From: Flavobacteriaceae bacterium
GTDB lineage: Bacteria; Bacteroidota; Bacteroidia; Flavobacteriales; Flavobacteriaceae
Assembly: GCA_018608425.1 (NCBI GenBank)
Contig: JABAZL010000075.1
Span: 1 to 38,840 of the forward strand
Reading direction: 5' to 3'
Length of the DNA: 38,840 nucleotides
In this document: positions 1 to 9,908 of the stretch, one piece after another
How the letters are laid out: every line of letters begins with the position of its first letter
Position numbering within the stretch: position 1 is the stretch's first letter
Made by a program: the position numbers and the translations under genes
Notes under the pieces: generated by a model
The model's database searches: none
Told to the model about the DNA's origin: nothing
Seen by the model: the letters and a program-made list of their open reading frames with translations, nothing else

Positions 1-14
1 AATTGTGGCTTAAT

Positions 15-2087
15 TTATTCGGGATATTCTATGCGTAAATGATAAATATTAATCAACTTATCAATGAATACTTTTTTGACAGTTTCGATCTCCGCTAGAG
101 TGATATTTGAATTCATGAATTGCTTTTCTTCCAACTGTTGATTTACAATCTTATTGACAAAATTTTTCAATAATTCGATGGTGGGTTCTTTCAAGCTTTT
201 TGAGGCAGCCTCTACACTATCGGCCATCATTAAGATGGCAGTTTCTTTAGAAAATGGCTTAGGTCCTAGGTAGCTAAAATCTTCTGAATTCGCTTCCCCA
301 AAAAGTTCTTCTTGTTTTTTATAAAAAAAATAAACCCTAGATGTCCCATGGTGTGTTCTTATAAAATCGACTACACGATCTGGAAGTTTGATTTTCTTAG
401 CGGCTTCAACCCCTTTAATGACATGATCAATGATGATTTGAGCACTTTCTTTGGGGCTAATGTCATTGTGAGGAGAAATACTACCTCTTTGGTTTTCGCT
501 AAAAAAGACAGGGTTACTGATCTTGCCAATATCGTGGTACAAAGCCCCTACTCTGGTTAGTAATGCGTTCGCTCCGATTGCACTTGCTGCAGATTCGGCA
601 AGGTTAGATACTTGTAAAGAATGATGAAAGGTTCCGGGTGCTTTGTCTGAAAACTCCTTGAAAAAATCAGAATTGGTGTCAGACAATTCTAAAAGTGAAA
701 CATCAGAAACTAAATTGAATAGTTTTTCAAACAAATAGATTAGCGGCTGAACGAATAAAGTAAACACACCGTTGAGCACAAACAACCCTATGATTGTAAA
801 TGAAATTCCATCGATTCCCCCTTCATGAATTACAAAGAAGGCAAAATAACCGATTAGATAGATGCATATAATTTGTCCGACAGAAATGAACAGATTGGCT
901 CTTTTATATAATTCAGATACCGACAAGACCGTTACAATACCAGCCATAATTTGCAGGAAAATATACTCAAAACTATTGGGCACAATAAAACCTAACAATA
1001 AAACGGTTAACACGTGCACGAAGAGGCCTACTCGTGCATCGAAAAATGCTTTTAAAATCAAAGGCAAAATACAAATAGGCACGATATACAGAAAAGAACT
1101 ATCGAAATTTAAAACTGTTATTGTAGAGACCACAACCAACATAACATTAAAAAAGATGAAGGTCAGTTTGGTGTTGTTATTGAATATTATGGGGCGGTAT
1201 TTATATATGAAGAGAAACAGCATCAAAAGCGTGAGTCCAACCAATATGATATAGCCCACTAGAATCCAATAGATGTTAGCATCCGTATAAAGACGTGTGT
1301 CGTATTGTAGCTTCAAGGACTCTAATTCCTGAAAATTAGTTTCATCTACCAGCTCCCCCTTAGAAATCAGAATACTTCCCATGACAATTAAGTCGCGAGA
1401 AATCGCAAGTTTCGAATAAGCACTTTCTAACAACTGTTCATTGAATCGTTCATCATAGACTAAGTTGGGCTCTATGACTTCAAACAGAAGTTTATAATAT
1501 TCGTTTTTAAAACGCACATATGAAGTAGAAGATAATTTTTGATCTAAAAATCTAGAAAGTTCAGCAGGTTTTAGCAATTGATCAAAATTCAACTCTGTCT
1601 CTGCATGGTCTTGAATGAGCCCAACACGGTCTCCGCCTTCATGATTGTAATTTAGAGGGAGAACACCTGTACTGTATATTTCCTGAATAATATTCAAACC
1701 AAATTCAAAATATCTTTTGTATCGCGTAGAATTTACCGGATATGTAAAATATGAAGAAAATTTCTGAGCATACTGCACCTTCGCCTGTTCCTCAACGGCA
1801 GTATTTTGATTAAAATAGGTAGGGATTTCTTTTTTCAGTTGAACGCGTTCCAACAAAAGCTCTTTTTCTGATTTTAAAATCGCAAAGTCAAAAGGAGCAT
1901 ATAAATTTTCATATTCCCAAGCTTGACCTTTACTGAATTCATATTTAAATTGACCTTTTGTGGGAAAGAAATAAACAATAAACAAGCAGGTAAAGACGAA
2001 TAAGAACGCCTTGTAAATCATGGATTGGTAATTGAAAAACGATTGTAATAATTTTTTCATAAATCTAAACCTAACTTTTAAAATCAA
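15..2087 (-). CDS. 7TM receptor-type HD-domain phosphohydrolase (PgpH-like, putative cyclic-di-AMP phosphodiesterase)
   Basis: Multiple TM segments followed by an HD domain: FHHSLQVSNLAESAASAIGANALLTRVGALYHDIGK, HGTSRVYFFY; N-terminal periplasmic 7TMR-HDED-like region. Confidence 0.88.
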   Translation of the reverse strand: MILKVRFRFMKKLLQSFFNYQSMIYKAFLFVFTCLFIVYFFPTKGQFKYEFSKGQAWEYENLYAPFDFAILKSEKELLLERVQLKKEIPTYFNQNTAVEEQAKVQYAQKFSSYFTYPVNSTRYKRYFEFGLNIIQEIYSTGVLPLNYNHEGGDRVGLIQDHAETELNFDQLLKPAELSRFLDQKLSSTSYVRFKNEYYKLLFEVIEPNLVYDERFNEQLLESAYSKLAISRDLIVMGSILISKGELVDETNFQELESLKLQYDTRLYTDANIYWILVGYIILVGLTLLMLFLFIYKYRPIIFNNNTKLTFIFFNVMLVVVSTITVLNFDSSFLYIVPICILPLILKAFFDARVGLFVHVLTVLLLGFIVPNSFEYIFLQIMAGIVTVLSVSELYKRANLFISVGQIICIYLIGYFAFFVIHEGGIDGISFTIIGLFVLNGVFTLFVQPLIYLFEKLFNLVSDVSLLELSDTNSDFFKEFSDKAPGTFHHSLQVSNLAESAASAIGANALLTRVGALYHDIGKISNPVFFSENQRGSISPHNDISPKESAQIIIDHVIKGVEAAKKIKLPDRVVDFIRTHHGTSRVYFFYKKQEELFGEANSEDFSYLGPKPFSKETAILMMADSVEAASKSLKEPTIELLKNFVNKIVNQQLEEKQFMNSNITLAEIETVKKVFIDKLINIYHLRIEYPE

Positions 2088-2234
2088 TTTAGCACATAAT
2101 ACTGCTCAACTTGATTTCAAAGGTAAGAAAATGATTCTTCACACTTATTTTAAATCATCATCTCTCTGGATGGATTAAAATTGATTATTTTAGCTTCAGT
2201 TTTAAACGAGTTCTTATTAATTATACTTTTTAAA

Positions 2235-2981
2235 TTGAAGTACGGTATTTGTCCTTTAGGAATTATTCCTCTTAGAAATGATTTTAATCACGCAAGTGAG
2301 CAGGTTTCCCAGCTCCTGTATGGAGATTGTTTTAAAATCATTGATCATAGGAAAGACTGGCTTAAAATAAGAAATCAGTGGGACAGTTATGAAGGTTGGA
2401 TTTGTTCGAATCAATGTGTTGAAATTTCCGAAGATATTTACAAAAGCAATTCAGAACTTGAAGTTAAAAATTCAGCCAATCTACTGGGCTATGTGAGCCT
2501 ACCGAATTCAGAGTTATTCCCTATTCCACTTGGCAGTGACCTAAGGCAGATTGATGTTTTAAATCATCAATTTGAGGGAGAATTCACCAGCACAAGAGAT
2601 AAAAATCAGCTGGTAAAAACTGCTTACTCATATTTAAACGCTCCTTATTTATGGGGAGGAAAAACACCCTTCGGTATCGATTGCTCTGGGTTTTCACAAA
2701 TGGTGTATAAACTCAATGGAATACAACTAAAAAGAGATGCTTCTCAACAAGCTAAACAGGGAACAACGCTCAGCTTTATTGAAGAAAGCGAACCAGGTGA
2801 TCTAGCTTTTTTTGATAATAAAGAAGGTGCAATAACACATGTAGGCATTTTACTCCAAGACCACAGAATTATTCACGCCCACGGGAAAGTACGAATTGAC
2901 CCAATAGATCAGACTGGGATTTACAATAAAGAAATTCAGAATCATTCGCACAAACTTCGAATGATTAAGAAAATAATCTAA
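2235..2981 (+). CDS. NlpC/P60 family C40 peptidase with N-terminal SH3-like region
   Basis: DCSGFSQMVYKLNGIQLKRDASQQ catalytic Cys motif, THVGILLQDHRIIHAHGKVRID His motif. Start placed at TTG 2235 (MKYGICPLGIIPLR) rather than TTG 2181 of the ORF track. Confidence 0.8.
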   Translation: MKYGICPLGIIPLRNDFNHASEQVSQLLYGDCFKIIDHRKDWLKIRNQWDSYEGWICSNQCVEISEDIYKSNSELEVKNSANLLGYVSLPNSELFPIPLGSDLRQIDVLNHQFEGEFTSTRDKNQLVKTAYSYLNAPYLWGGKTPFGIDCSGFSQMVYKLNGIQLKRDASQQAKQGTTLSFIEESEPGDLAFFDNKEGAITHVGILLQDHRIIHAHGKVRIDPIDQTGIYNKEIQNHSHKLRMIKKII

Positions 2982-2990
2982 ACTTATTTG

Positions 2991-3030
2991 AAAACAAAAA
3001 AACCTTCATTTCTGAAGGTTTTTTTGTTTT
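2991..3030. terminator. Bidirectional intrinsic terminator between convergent genes
   Basis: Perfect 18-bp arms AAAACAAAAAAACCTTCA-TTTC-TGAAGGTTTTTTTGTTTT. Confidence 0.9.
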
Positions 3031-3048
3031 GATTCGTATGATTTGAAT

Positions 3049-4272
3049 CTATTCTAGCAATTTTTTCATTTCCATAAAGCCCTCATTATTACCTAAAGTT
3101 GCATAGATATTCATAAGAGTTCGAGCTGCTTCTTGATTTGAATCAGAAATTGACATGAGTTTTTTAAGAATCGGTACACATTCAGAATACACACTCTCGC
3201 GCTTTTCTTTCAATATGTCATACTTTGCATTATCAGCTCTAGAATTTCCTAAAGAATTCATTTCCTCAACAATTGAAGTTTCATCTTCTAAAATGAGAGC
3301 TACTAAATTCAAGTAACCGTTCTCCATAGAAGGATCAAGTTCGATTGCTTTTTCATAATAAGCTCTTGCGTTTTCTTTATCTCCTAGGTCTGCAGTAACA
3401 ACGCCAAGGTTGTAATACAAGTTTGCATTTTCTGGATCTTGAGCAATAGCCTCACCCATCAACGTTTTAAATTTTTCTTTCTCACCTAACTCGATATAAA
3501 TATTCGCTTCGGTTAGAATTAAACCTAAATCATTTGGGCTTTCAGCGCGTGCATCTTTCACAGCAGCAATTGCTTTCTCTTTTTCTCCCAATTGGTTATA
3601 AATTAGAGCAATGTTCTTAACAATCTCTGGGAATTTAGATTCTGTATCTTCTGTTCTAAAATTGGTGTAATCTTTAGACTTTTGGTAAATAGAATACTCT
3701 GACGCTGAAACTTCTATTTCGGTATTGTTAGCTACCTCAGTAACATAATGCTTTACGGTTATCCCAGTGTATTTGATGTCTTTTAATATTTGGTAATATT
3801 TAAGTGACAATTTATATTCAGATGCATTTACTGCATTTGAAGCTGCGTAATAGAGATAATCTAAATTCGCTACAGGATCGATCACATAGGATAGATATAA
3901 GTTTTCTGCAGAAGCAACAAATTCTTTGTTTTCTGATTGCTCAATAGCTGTATTAATTACTGCAGAAATCAAAAGTCTTTTTTGTTCGTCTGTTTTAGAA
4001 CTTAGTCCAGAACTTTTTTGAGCTAATTGTAAATAATCATAAGAAGCCTGATACGCTTCTTCTGCTAAAGAGATTTGAGAACGTAAAAGGTTATAAGGAG
4101 CAGCATATTTCAATTCAGCAGATTCTAAAAGTGCCTGATTAGCGTCTAATGAAGCCTTGGCTTCTGATATCTTAGCTGACTTATATAGTTTTTGCGCCTG
4201 TTTAAGTTCTTTTTTCTGCGCCCACCCAAGGGTTACAACTAGAGTTAAAAGAAATGTAAAAAAATGTTTCAT
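3049..4272 (-). CDS. Secreted tetratricopeptide-repeat protein
   Basis: Signal peptide MKHFFTFLLTLVVTLGWAQ; TPR units such as ANLYYNLGVVTADLGDKENARAYYEKAIELDPS. Confidence 0.85.
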   Translation of the reverse strand: MKHFFTFLLTLVVTLGWAQKKELKQAQKLYKSAKISEAKASLDANQALLESAELKYAAPYNLLRSQISLAEEAYQASYDYLQLAQKSSGLSSKTDEQKRLLISAVINTAIEQSENKEFVASAENLYLSYVIDPVANLDYLYYAASNAVNASEYKLSLKYYQILKDIKYTGITVKHYVTEVANNTEIEVSASEYSIYQKSKDYTNFRTEDTESKFPEIVKNIALIYNQLGEKEKAIAAVKDARAESPNDLGLILTEANIYIELGEKEKFKTLMGEAIAQDPENANLYYNLGVVTADLGDKENARAYYEKAIELDPSMENGYLNLVALILEDETSIVEEMNSLGNSRADNAKYDILKEKRESVYSECVPILKKLMSISDSNQEAARTLMNIYATLGNNEGFMEMKKLLE

Positions 4273-4298
4273 TGTAGATGTTTTATTATTGGTTGGTT

Positions 4299-6806
4299 TT
4301 ATTCAAGATTCGTGCCATCAGTTTCTGAAGTCGGAACATCATCCTCAGAAACTTCAGGAATTTCTTCGTCGTCTTTCATCACTTTAGCGACAGCTGCAAT
4401 GGTATCACTTCCTTTAAGGTTAATCAACTTAACCCCTTGAGTAGCTCTTCCCATCACACGTAAATCGGCAACATCCATTCGGATAGCAATTCCCGATTTA
4501 TTAATAATCATTAGGTCATCCAAGTCGCTTACGTTTTTAATCGAAACCAGCTCCCCTGTTTTGTCTGTAATTGATAACGTCTTCACTCCTTTACCACCTC
4601 TATTGGTTGTACGGTAGTCATCTAAGCTAGAACGTTTCCCATAACCATTCTCAGAAACAACTAAGATTTCAGTTTCAGAATCACTAACAGATACCATACC
4701 GATAACTTCATCAGAAGGACCATTCAAGGTTATTCCTCGAACTCCAGATGCACTTCGACCCATAGGTCGTGTTTTATCTTCTTCAAATCGAATGGCTTTA
4801 CCGGACTTAACTGCAAGTAGAATCTGACTGTTACCTGTTGTTAATTTTGCTTCAAGTAATTCATCTTCATCTTTAATTGTGATGGCGTTGATACCGTTGG
4901 CTCTCGGTCGTGAATATTGCTCCAATAAGGTTTTTTTAACTTGTCCTTTCTTGGTAGCCATAATTACATAATGACTGTTGATGTATTCTTCATCCTTAAG
5001 GTCTTGCGTATTGATGAAGGCTTTTACCTTATCATCTTGCTCGATATTGATCAAATTCTGAATGGCTCTACCTTTAGCCGTTTTAGATCCTTCTGGAATT
5101 TCATAAACACGCATCCAGAAACACTTCCCTTTTTGTGTAAAGAACAGCATGTATTGGTGATTCGTTCCTACAAACAAATGCTCTAAGAAATCTTCGTTCC
5201 GTGTTGTAGATGCTTTTTGACCTACTCCACCTCTATGCTGTGTTTTGTATTCTGAAAGTGGTGTACGTTTGATATAACCTGCATGAGAAATTGTAATTAC
5301 AACTTTCTCATCTGGAATCATATCTTCAATACTGAAGTTTCCTCCTGCAAATTCGATTACAGATCTGCGTTCGTCTCCGTATTTATCTTTGATAACAAGA
5401 AGCTCATCAGTAATGATTTGCATTCTACGCTCTTTTTTATCTAAAATATCTTTAAGATCTTCGATGGTTTTCATTAACTCATCATACTCTGTTCGAAGTT
5501 TATCTTGCTCAAGACCGGTAAGCTGACGCAAGCGCATCTCAACAATTGCTTTGGCTTGAATTTCAGACAACTTGAAGTTCTCAATTAACTTAGCTCGGGC
5601 TTCATCTGCATTAGACGACGATCGAATCAGAGCGATCACCTTATCTATATTGTCCGAAGCGATGATCAATCCTTCTAGTATATGAGCGCGTTCTTCCGCT
5701 TTCTTCAATTCATACTTTGTTCTTCGAACAACCACTTCGTGGCGGTGTTCAACAAAATAATGAATCATTTCTTTCAAGTTTAACAACTGTGGTCTCCCGT
5801 TTACAAGTGCAATATTGTTTACACTAAAAGAAGATTGAAGCGAAGTATACTTGTATAATTTGTTTAGAACTATATTAGGAATAGCATCGCGTTTTAGGAT
5901 GTAAACCACACGCATTCCATTTCTATCAGATTCATCTCTAATGTTAGAGATTCCTTCGATTTTCTTGTCATTAACCAATTCAGCTGTCTTACGGATCATT
6001 TCCGCTTTATTCACCTGAAACGGTATTTCAGTTACAATAATACATTCACGTCCATTTACTTCTTCGATATTGGCTTTAGCGCGAAGGACAACCCTTCCTC
6101 TCCCAGTATGAAAAGCATCACGAACGCCATCGTAACCATAAATTGTACCTCCAGTAGGAAAATCTGGCGCTTTAATGGTTTGTATTAATTCGTCAATGGA
6201 AATATCATTGTCGTTTATATACTGAATTGTTCCATCAATTACTTCCGTAATGTTGTGCGGCGGCATGTTGGTTGCCATCCCTACAGCAATACCCGAAGCG
6301 CCATTAATAAGCAAATTGGGAACCCGTGTTGGAAGTACCTTTGGTTCTTTTAGCGTATCATCAAAATTCAACTGATGATCTACCGTATCTTTGTCAATAT
6401 CCGCTAAGAGATCCTCAGACATCTTGCGCATACGAGCTTCGGTATAACGCATTGCAGCTGGACTATCGCCATCAATTGATCCAAAGTTACCTTGACCATC
6501 GACGAGTAAATATCGTAAACTCCATTCTTGAGCCATACGAACCATAGCATCATAAACAGAGGTATCACCGTGTGGGTGATACTTACCAAGTACCTCACCT
6601 ACTATTCTTGCAGATTTCTTAAAAGAAGTATTGGAACGAATACCCAATTCGTGCATTCCAAATAAAACGCGTCGATGTACTGGTTTTAAGCCATCCCGAA
6701 CGTCAGGAAGTGCACGTGACACAATGACAGACATTGAATAATCAATGTAAGCCGATTTCATTTCATCCTCAATGTTGATGGGTATCAGTTTTTCACCTTC
6801 AGCCAT
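4299..6806 (-). CDS. gyrA: DNA gyrase subunit A
   Basis: [62 protein letters not shown] active-site region, C-terminal GyrA beta-propeller repeats. Confidence 0.97.
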   Translation of the reverse strand: MAEGEKLIPINIEDEMKSAYIDYSMSVIVSRALPDVRDGLKPVHRRVLFGMHELGIRSNTSFKKSARIVGEVLGKYHPHGDTSVYDAMVRMAQEWSLRYLLVDGQGNFGSIDGDSPAAMRYTEARMRKMSEDLLADIDKDTVDHQLNFDDTLKEPKVLPTRVPNLLINGASGIAVGMATNMPPHNITEVIDGTIQYINDNDISIDELIQTIKAPDFPTGGTIYGYDGVRDAFHTGRGRVVLRAKANIEEVNGRECIIVTEIPFQVNKAEMIRKTAELVNDKKIEGISNIRDESDRNGMRVVYILKRDAIPNIVLNKLYKYTSLQSSFSVNNIALVNGRPQLLNLKEMIHYFVEHRHEVVVRRTKYELKKAEERAHILEGLIIASDNIDKVIALIRSSSNADEARAKLIENFKLSEIQAKAIVEMRLRQLTGLEQDKLRTEYDELMKTIEDLKDILDKKERRMQIITDELLVIKDKYGDERRSVIEFAGGNFSIEDMIPDEKVVITISHAGYIKRTPLSEYKTQHRGGVGQKASTTRNEDFLEHLFVGTNHQYMLFFTQKGKCFWMRVYEIPEGSKTAKGRAIQNLINIEQDDKVKAFINTQDLKDEEYINSHYVIMATKKGQVKKTLLEQYSRPRANGINAITIKDEDELLEAKLTTGNSQILLAVKSGKAIRFEEDKTRPMGRSASGVRGITLNGPSDEVIGMVSVSDSETEILVVSENGYGKRSSLDDYRTTNRGGKGVKTLSITDKTGELVSIKNVSDLDDLMIINKSGIAIRMDVADLRVMGRATQGVKLINLKGSDTIAAVAKVMKDDEEIPEVSEDDVPTSETDGTNLE

Positions 6807-7033
6807 AAAATGTATTTTTTTAATCCTATCTGCTAAAATATGGATTTAAACCAGAAATACTAGCCCAAATTCGACTTTTTGTGTTTGAATTTATCAACAT
6901 TATTTATGTGTAAAAAATACAAAATTTAACAGCCTGCCGTTTTGGTATTTCAAAAATATTTTGTCTATTAGCTAGTGTACAGAATCAACTGGAATAGTTT
7001 TTGACTATTTAATGAAAAAGAAACCTTATAAAT

Positions 7034-9565
7034 ATGGATGATAATTTTTCACCTAGAGTAAAAGATGTAATTTCTTTCAGTAAAGAAGAAGCATTACGTT
7101 TAGGACATGATCATATTGGAACGGAGCATTTAATGCTTGGTATTTTAAGAGATGGAGGAGGAAAAGCAATTTCAATTTTCAATGCTATTGATGTAGATCT
7201 TGAGAATTTAAGAAGAAAAGTTGAAATCCTAAATCCTGCCTTGCTAGACAGTACTGGCCTTGGGAATTCTAAGAAAAACCTCCACTTGACTCGTCAGGCA
7301 GAACGCGCACTCAAAACCACCTTCTTAGAAGCTAAGTTATTCCAAAGTGATTTGATCAATACCGCGCATCTATTGTTGTGTATTTTAAGAAATGAAAATG
7401 ACCCTACAACCAAGTTGCTCGAAAAACTAGACATCAATTATGACTTAGTAAAAGAACAATTCAAGTTGTTACTTACTTCCGATAGTGAATATACAGACTT
7501 CAACCCTGCTGCTTCTTTTCCAGATGAAAAAGAAGATGAAGCTGGAGATAGTAAAGAAAATCCGTTTGTACCCACTTCAGAATCAGCCAAAGGAAAAAAA
7601 TCTAAAACACCCGTTTTAGATAATTTTGGAAAAGACATAACGGCACTCGCCCGTCAAGACAAACTGGACCCTGTAGTTGGTCGTGAAAAAGAAATTGAAC
7701 GTGTTTCTCAGATTTTGAGTAGACGTAAAAAGAACAACCCCTTACTCATTGGAGAACCTGGAGTTGGTAAATCTGCTATAGCCGAAGGGTTAGCCCTGCG
7801 GATTATTGAGAAAAAAGTTTCTCGTGTTTTGTACGGAAAACGACTAGTCACTCTCGACTTAGCTAGTTTAGTTGCTGGAACTAAGTACAGAGGTCAGTTT
7901 GAAGAACGCATGAAAGCTGTGATGAATGAGTTGGAAAAGAATGATGATATCATTTTATTCATCGATGAAATACATACCATTGTAGGTGCAGGGGGAGCAA
8001 CTGGAAGTTTAGATGCCTCCAATATGTTTAAACCCGCCCTAGCGCGAGGTGAAATCCAATGCATTGGTGCTACTACCCTCGATGAATATCGTGGAAGTAT
8101 TGAAAAGGATGGCGCATTAGAGCGTCGTTTTCAAAAAGTAGTTGTAGAACAAACTACGGAAGAAGAGACCATAGAAATTCTTCAGAACATAAAAGACAAA
8201 TACGAAAGTCATCACAACGTAACCTATACTGACGAAGCGTTAGTTGCCTGTGTTGAATTGACAAGTCGTTATGTTTCGGATCGTTTTCTTCCAGACAAAG
8301 CAATTGACGCTTTAGATGAAGCTGGATCACGAGTTCACATCAACAACATGAACGTTCCACAAGACGTTATTGATCTTGAAGAAGAGCTGGAACGCGTGAA
8401 AGAACATAAAAATGACGTTGTTAAAAAACAAAAATACGAGGAAGCTGCTAAACTCAGAGATGATGAAAAAAGAGTAGAGCGCAACCTTTTAACAGCACAA
8501 GAAAAATGGCATGAAGAATCTAAACTGAATCGTGTTGAAGTAACCGAAACGCATATTTCAGACGTAGTGTCTATGATGACGGGTATCCCTGTAAATAAGA
8601 TTGTTAAGTCAGAGAAAAACAAACTTTCAAAACTTAATGAAATCATAGGTAATAAACTTATCGGTCAGCAGGATGCAGTTGAAAAAGTGGTTAAAGCAAT
8701 TCAACGAAATCGTGCTGGATTAAAGGCAATTGACAAGCCTATTGGATCTTTTATTTTCCTTGGTCAAACTGGTGTTGGTAAAACACAATTAGCTAAAATT
8801 TTGGCTAGTGAAATGTTTGAATCTGAAGATAATTTGATTCGAATTGATATGAGTGAATACATGGAGAAATTTGCAATCTCACGACTCATTGGAGCACCTC
8901 CGGGCTACGTAGGCTATGAAGAAGGAGGACAACTGAGTGAAAAAGTGAGACGTAAGCCATATTCGGTAATCTTACTCGATGAAGTTGAAAAAGCACATCC
9001 TGATGTGTTCAATATGCTGCTTCAGGTTTTAGATGATGGTTTTTTGACCGATAGTTTAGGTCGAAAGATTAATTTTCAGAACACCATTATCATCATGACC
9101 TCTAACATTGGTGCCCGTCAATTAAAAGACTTCGGTACAGGCGTTGGTTTCTCAACTGCAGCTCAAAAAGCACAAACCGATGATATCGAAAGAGGGGTTA
9201 TCGAAAGTGCATTAAAGAAGACATTTGCACCTGAGTTTCTCAATCGTGTAGACGACATTGTTATCTTTAACGCTCTAGAAAAAGAAGACATCATGAAAAT
9301 TGTTGATCTGGAACTTGATAAATTACAAATTCGAATAAAGAAACTGGGCTACAACATGAGTCTTACTGAGAAAGCAAAAGAATTTATTGGCGAAAAAGGG
9401 TTCGACAAAAAATACGGAGCAAGACCTTTATCACGCGCAATTCAAAAATATCTTGAAGATCTAATTGCAGAAGAAATTGTAAACAGTCGTACAAAAGACG
9501 GTGATCAATTTCAGCTGGATTGGGATGGAAAAGAAGAAAAACTATCTCTTGAGATAAGCGCATAA
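7034..9565 (+). CDS. clpC: ATP-dependent Clp protease ATP-binding subunit ClpC
   Basis: Clp N domain, two AAA+ modules ([27 protein letters not shown]), UvrB/UvrC motif ([14 protein letters not shown]). Confidence 0.95.
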   Translation: MDDNFSPRVKDVISFSKEEALRLGHDHIGTEHLMLGILRDGGGKAISIFNAIDVDLENLRRKVEILNPALLDSTGLGNSKKNLHLTRQAERALKTTFLEAKLFQSDLINTAHLLLCILRNENDPTTKLLEKLDINYDLVKEQFKLLLTSDSEYTDFNPAASFPDEKEDEAGDSKENPFVPTSESAKGKKSKTPVLDNFGKDITALARQDKLDPVVGREKEIERVSQILSRRKKNNPLLIGEPGVGKSAIAEGLALRIIEKKVSRVLYGKRLVTLDLASLVAGTKYRGQFEERMKAVMNELEKNDDIILFIDEIHTIVGAGGATGSLDASNMFKPALARGEIQCIGATTLDEYRGSIEKDGALERRFQKVVVEQTTEEETIEILQNIKDKYESHHNVTYTDEALVACVELTSRYVSDRFLPDKAIDALDEAGSRVHINNMNVPQDVIDLEEELERVKEHKNDVVKKQKYEEAAKLRDDEKRVERNLLTAQEKWHEESKLNRVEVTETHISDVVSMMTGIPVNKIVKSEKNKLSKLNEIIGNKLIGQQDAVEKVVKAIQRNRAGLKAIDKPIGSFIFLGQTGVGKTQLAKILASEMFESEDNLIRIDMSEYMEKFAISRLIGAPPGYVGYEEGGQLSEKVRRKPYSVILLDEVEKAHPDVFNMLLQVLDDGFLTDSLGRKINFQNTIIIMTSNIGARQLKDFGTGVGFSTAAQKAQTDDIERGVIESALKKTFAPEFLNRVDDIVIFNALEKEDIMKIVDLELDKLQIRIKKLGYNMSLTEKAKEFIGEKGFDKKYGARPLSRAIQKYLEDLIAEEIVNSRTKDGDQFQLDWDGKEEKLSLEISA

Positions 9566-9573
9566 ATCAAAAT

Positions 9574-9618
9574 AACCGTCATTTTTTACGAATATTCTGT
9601 AAAACTGGCGGTTTTTTT
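9574..9618 (+). terminator. Intrinsic terminator of clpC
   Basis: AACCGTCA ... TGGCGGTT inverted repeat (one G.U) followed by a T run. Confidence 0.75.
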
Positions 9619-9650
9619 ATGCAAAAAAAAGAGCTAATAAGTTTCAAGTC

Positions 9651-9663
9651 AGGTCTATTTGAA
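9651..9663 (+). promoter_or_regulatory. Possible -7 element for thr leader transcript
   Basis: TCTATTTG resembles the Bacteroidota TAnnTTTG -7 box with one mismatch, about 15 nt upstream of the leader ATG; no clear -33 TTG. Confidence 0.25.
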
Positions 9664-9676
9664 TTAATTTTACCTC

Positions 9677-9778
9677 ATGAAGTTACAATCGAACCTTACT
9701 TTTGGCTCTTACAAAAACAATACAACTGTATTAACAGGAACTTCTACCTTTATTTCAACTACAGCTATTACCCCATAG
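9677..9778 (+). CDS. Putative thr operon leader peptide (33 aa, 9 Thr, 2 Ile)
   Basis: ATG..TAG encodes MKLQSNLTFGSYKNNTTVLTGTSTFISTTAITP*, 130 nt upstream of thrA; composition parallels proteobacterial ThrL. Confidence 0.72.
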   Translation: MKLQSNLTFGSYKNNTTVLTGTSTFISTTAITP

Positions 9779-9805
9779 GGGTATTCATTAACATATAATC
9801 TGTAG
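9759..9805 (+). promoter_or_regulatory. Nested inverted repeat over the leader-peptide stop codon (candidate attenuator hairpin)
   Basis: CTACAG (9759-9764)/CTGTAG (9800-9805) enclosing TACCCC-ATA-GGGGTA (9769-9783). Confidence 0.5.
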
Positions 9806-9843
9806 CTCTTGAATTCATTTCAAAAAAATAATAATTATCGTGC

Positions 9844-9889
9844 AACTAAAAGCAAAGTGTTCAACGCTTTTGTAAACCTGTTTTTAGTT
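9844..9889 (+). promoter_or_regulatory. Second inverted-repeat block immediately before thrA
   Basis: AACTAAAA (9844-9851)/TTTTAGTT (9882-9889), overlapping the alternative stem AAAAGC (9848-9853)/GCTTTT (9866-9871). Confidence 0.4.
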
Positions 9890-9908
9890 TCTCACAAAAC
9901 ACTAACAT

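Noticed and set aside
312-1254. ORFs 312..560 and 862..1254 on the plus strand
   Set aside because: Antisense to the well-supported HD phosphohydrolase; no recognisable domain, composition of shadow ORFs.
4157-6598. ORFs 4157..4387, 4941..5186, 6326..6547 (+) and 6404..6598 (-)
   Set aside because: Antisense or alternate-frame shadows of gyrA and the TPR gene.
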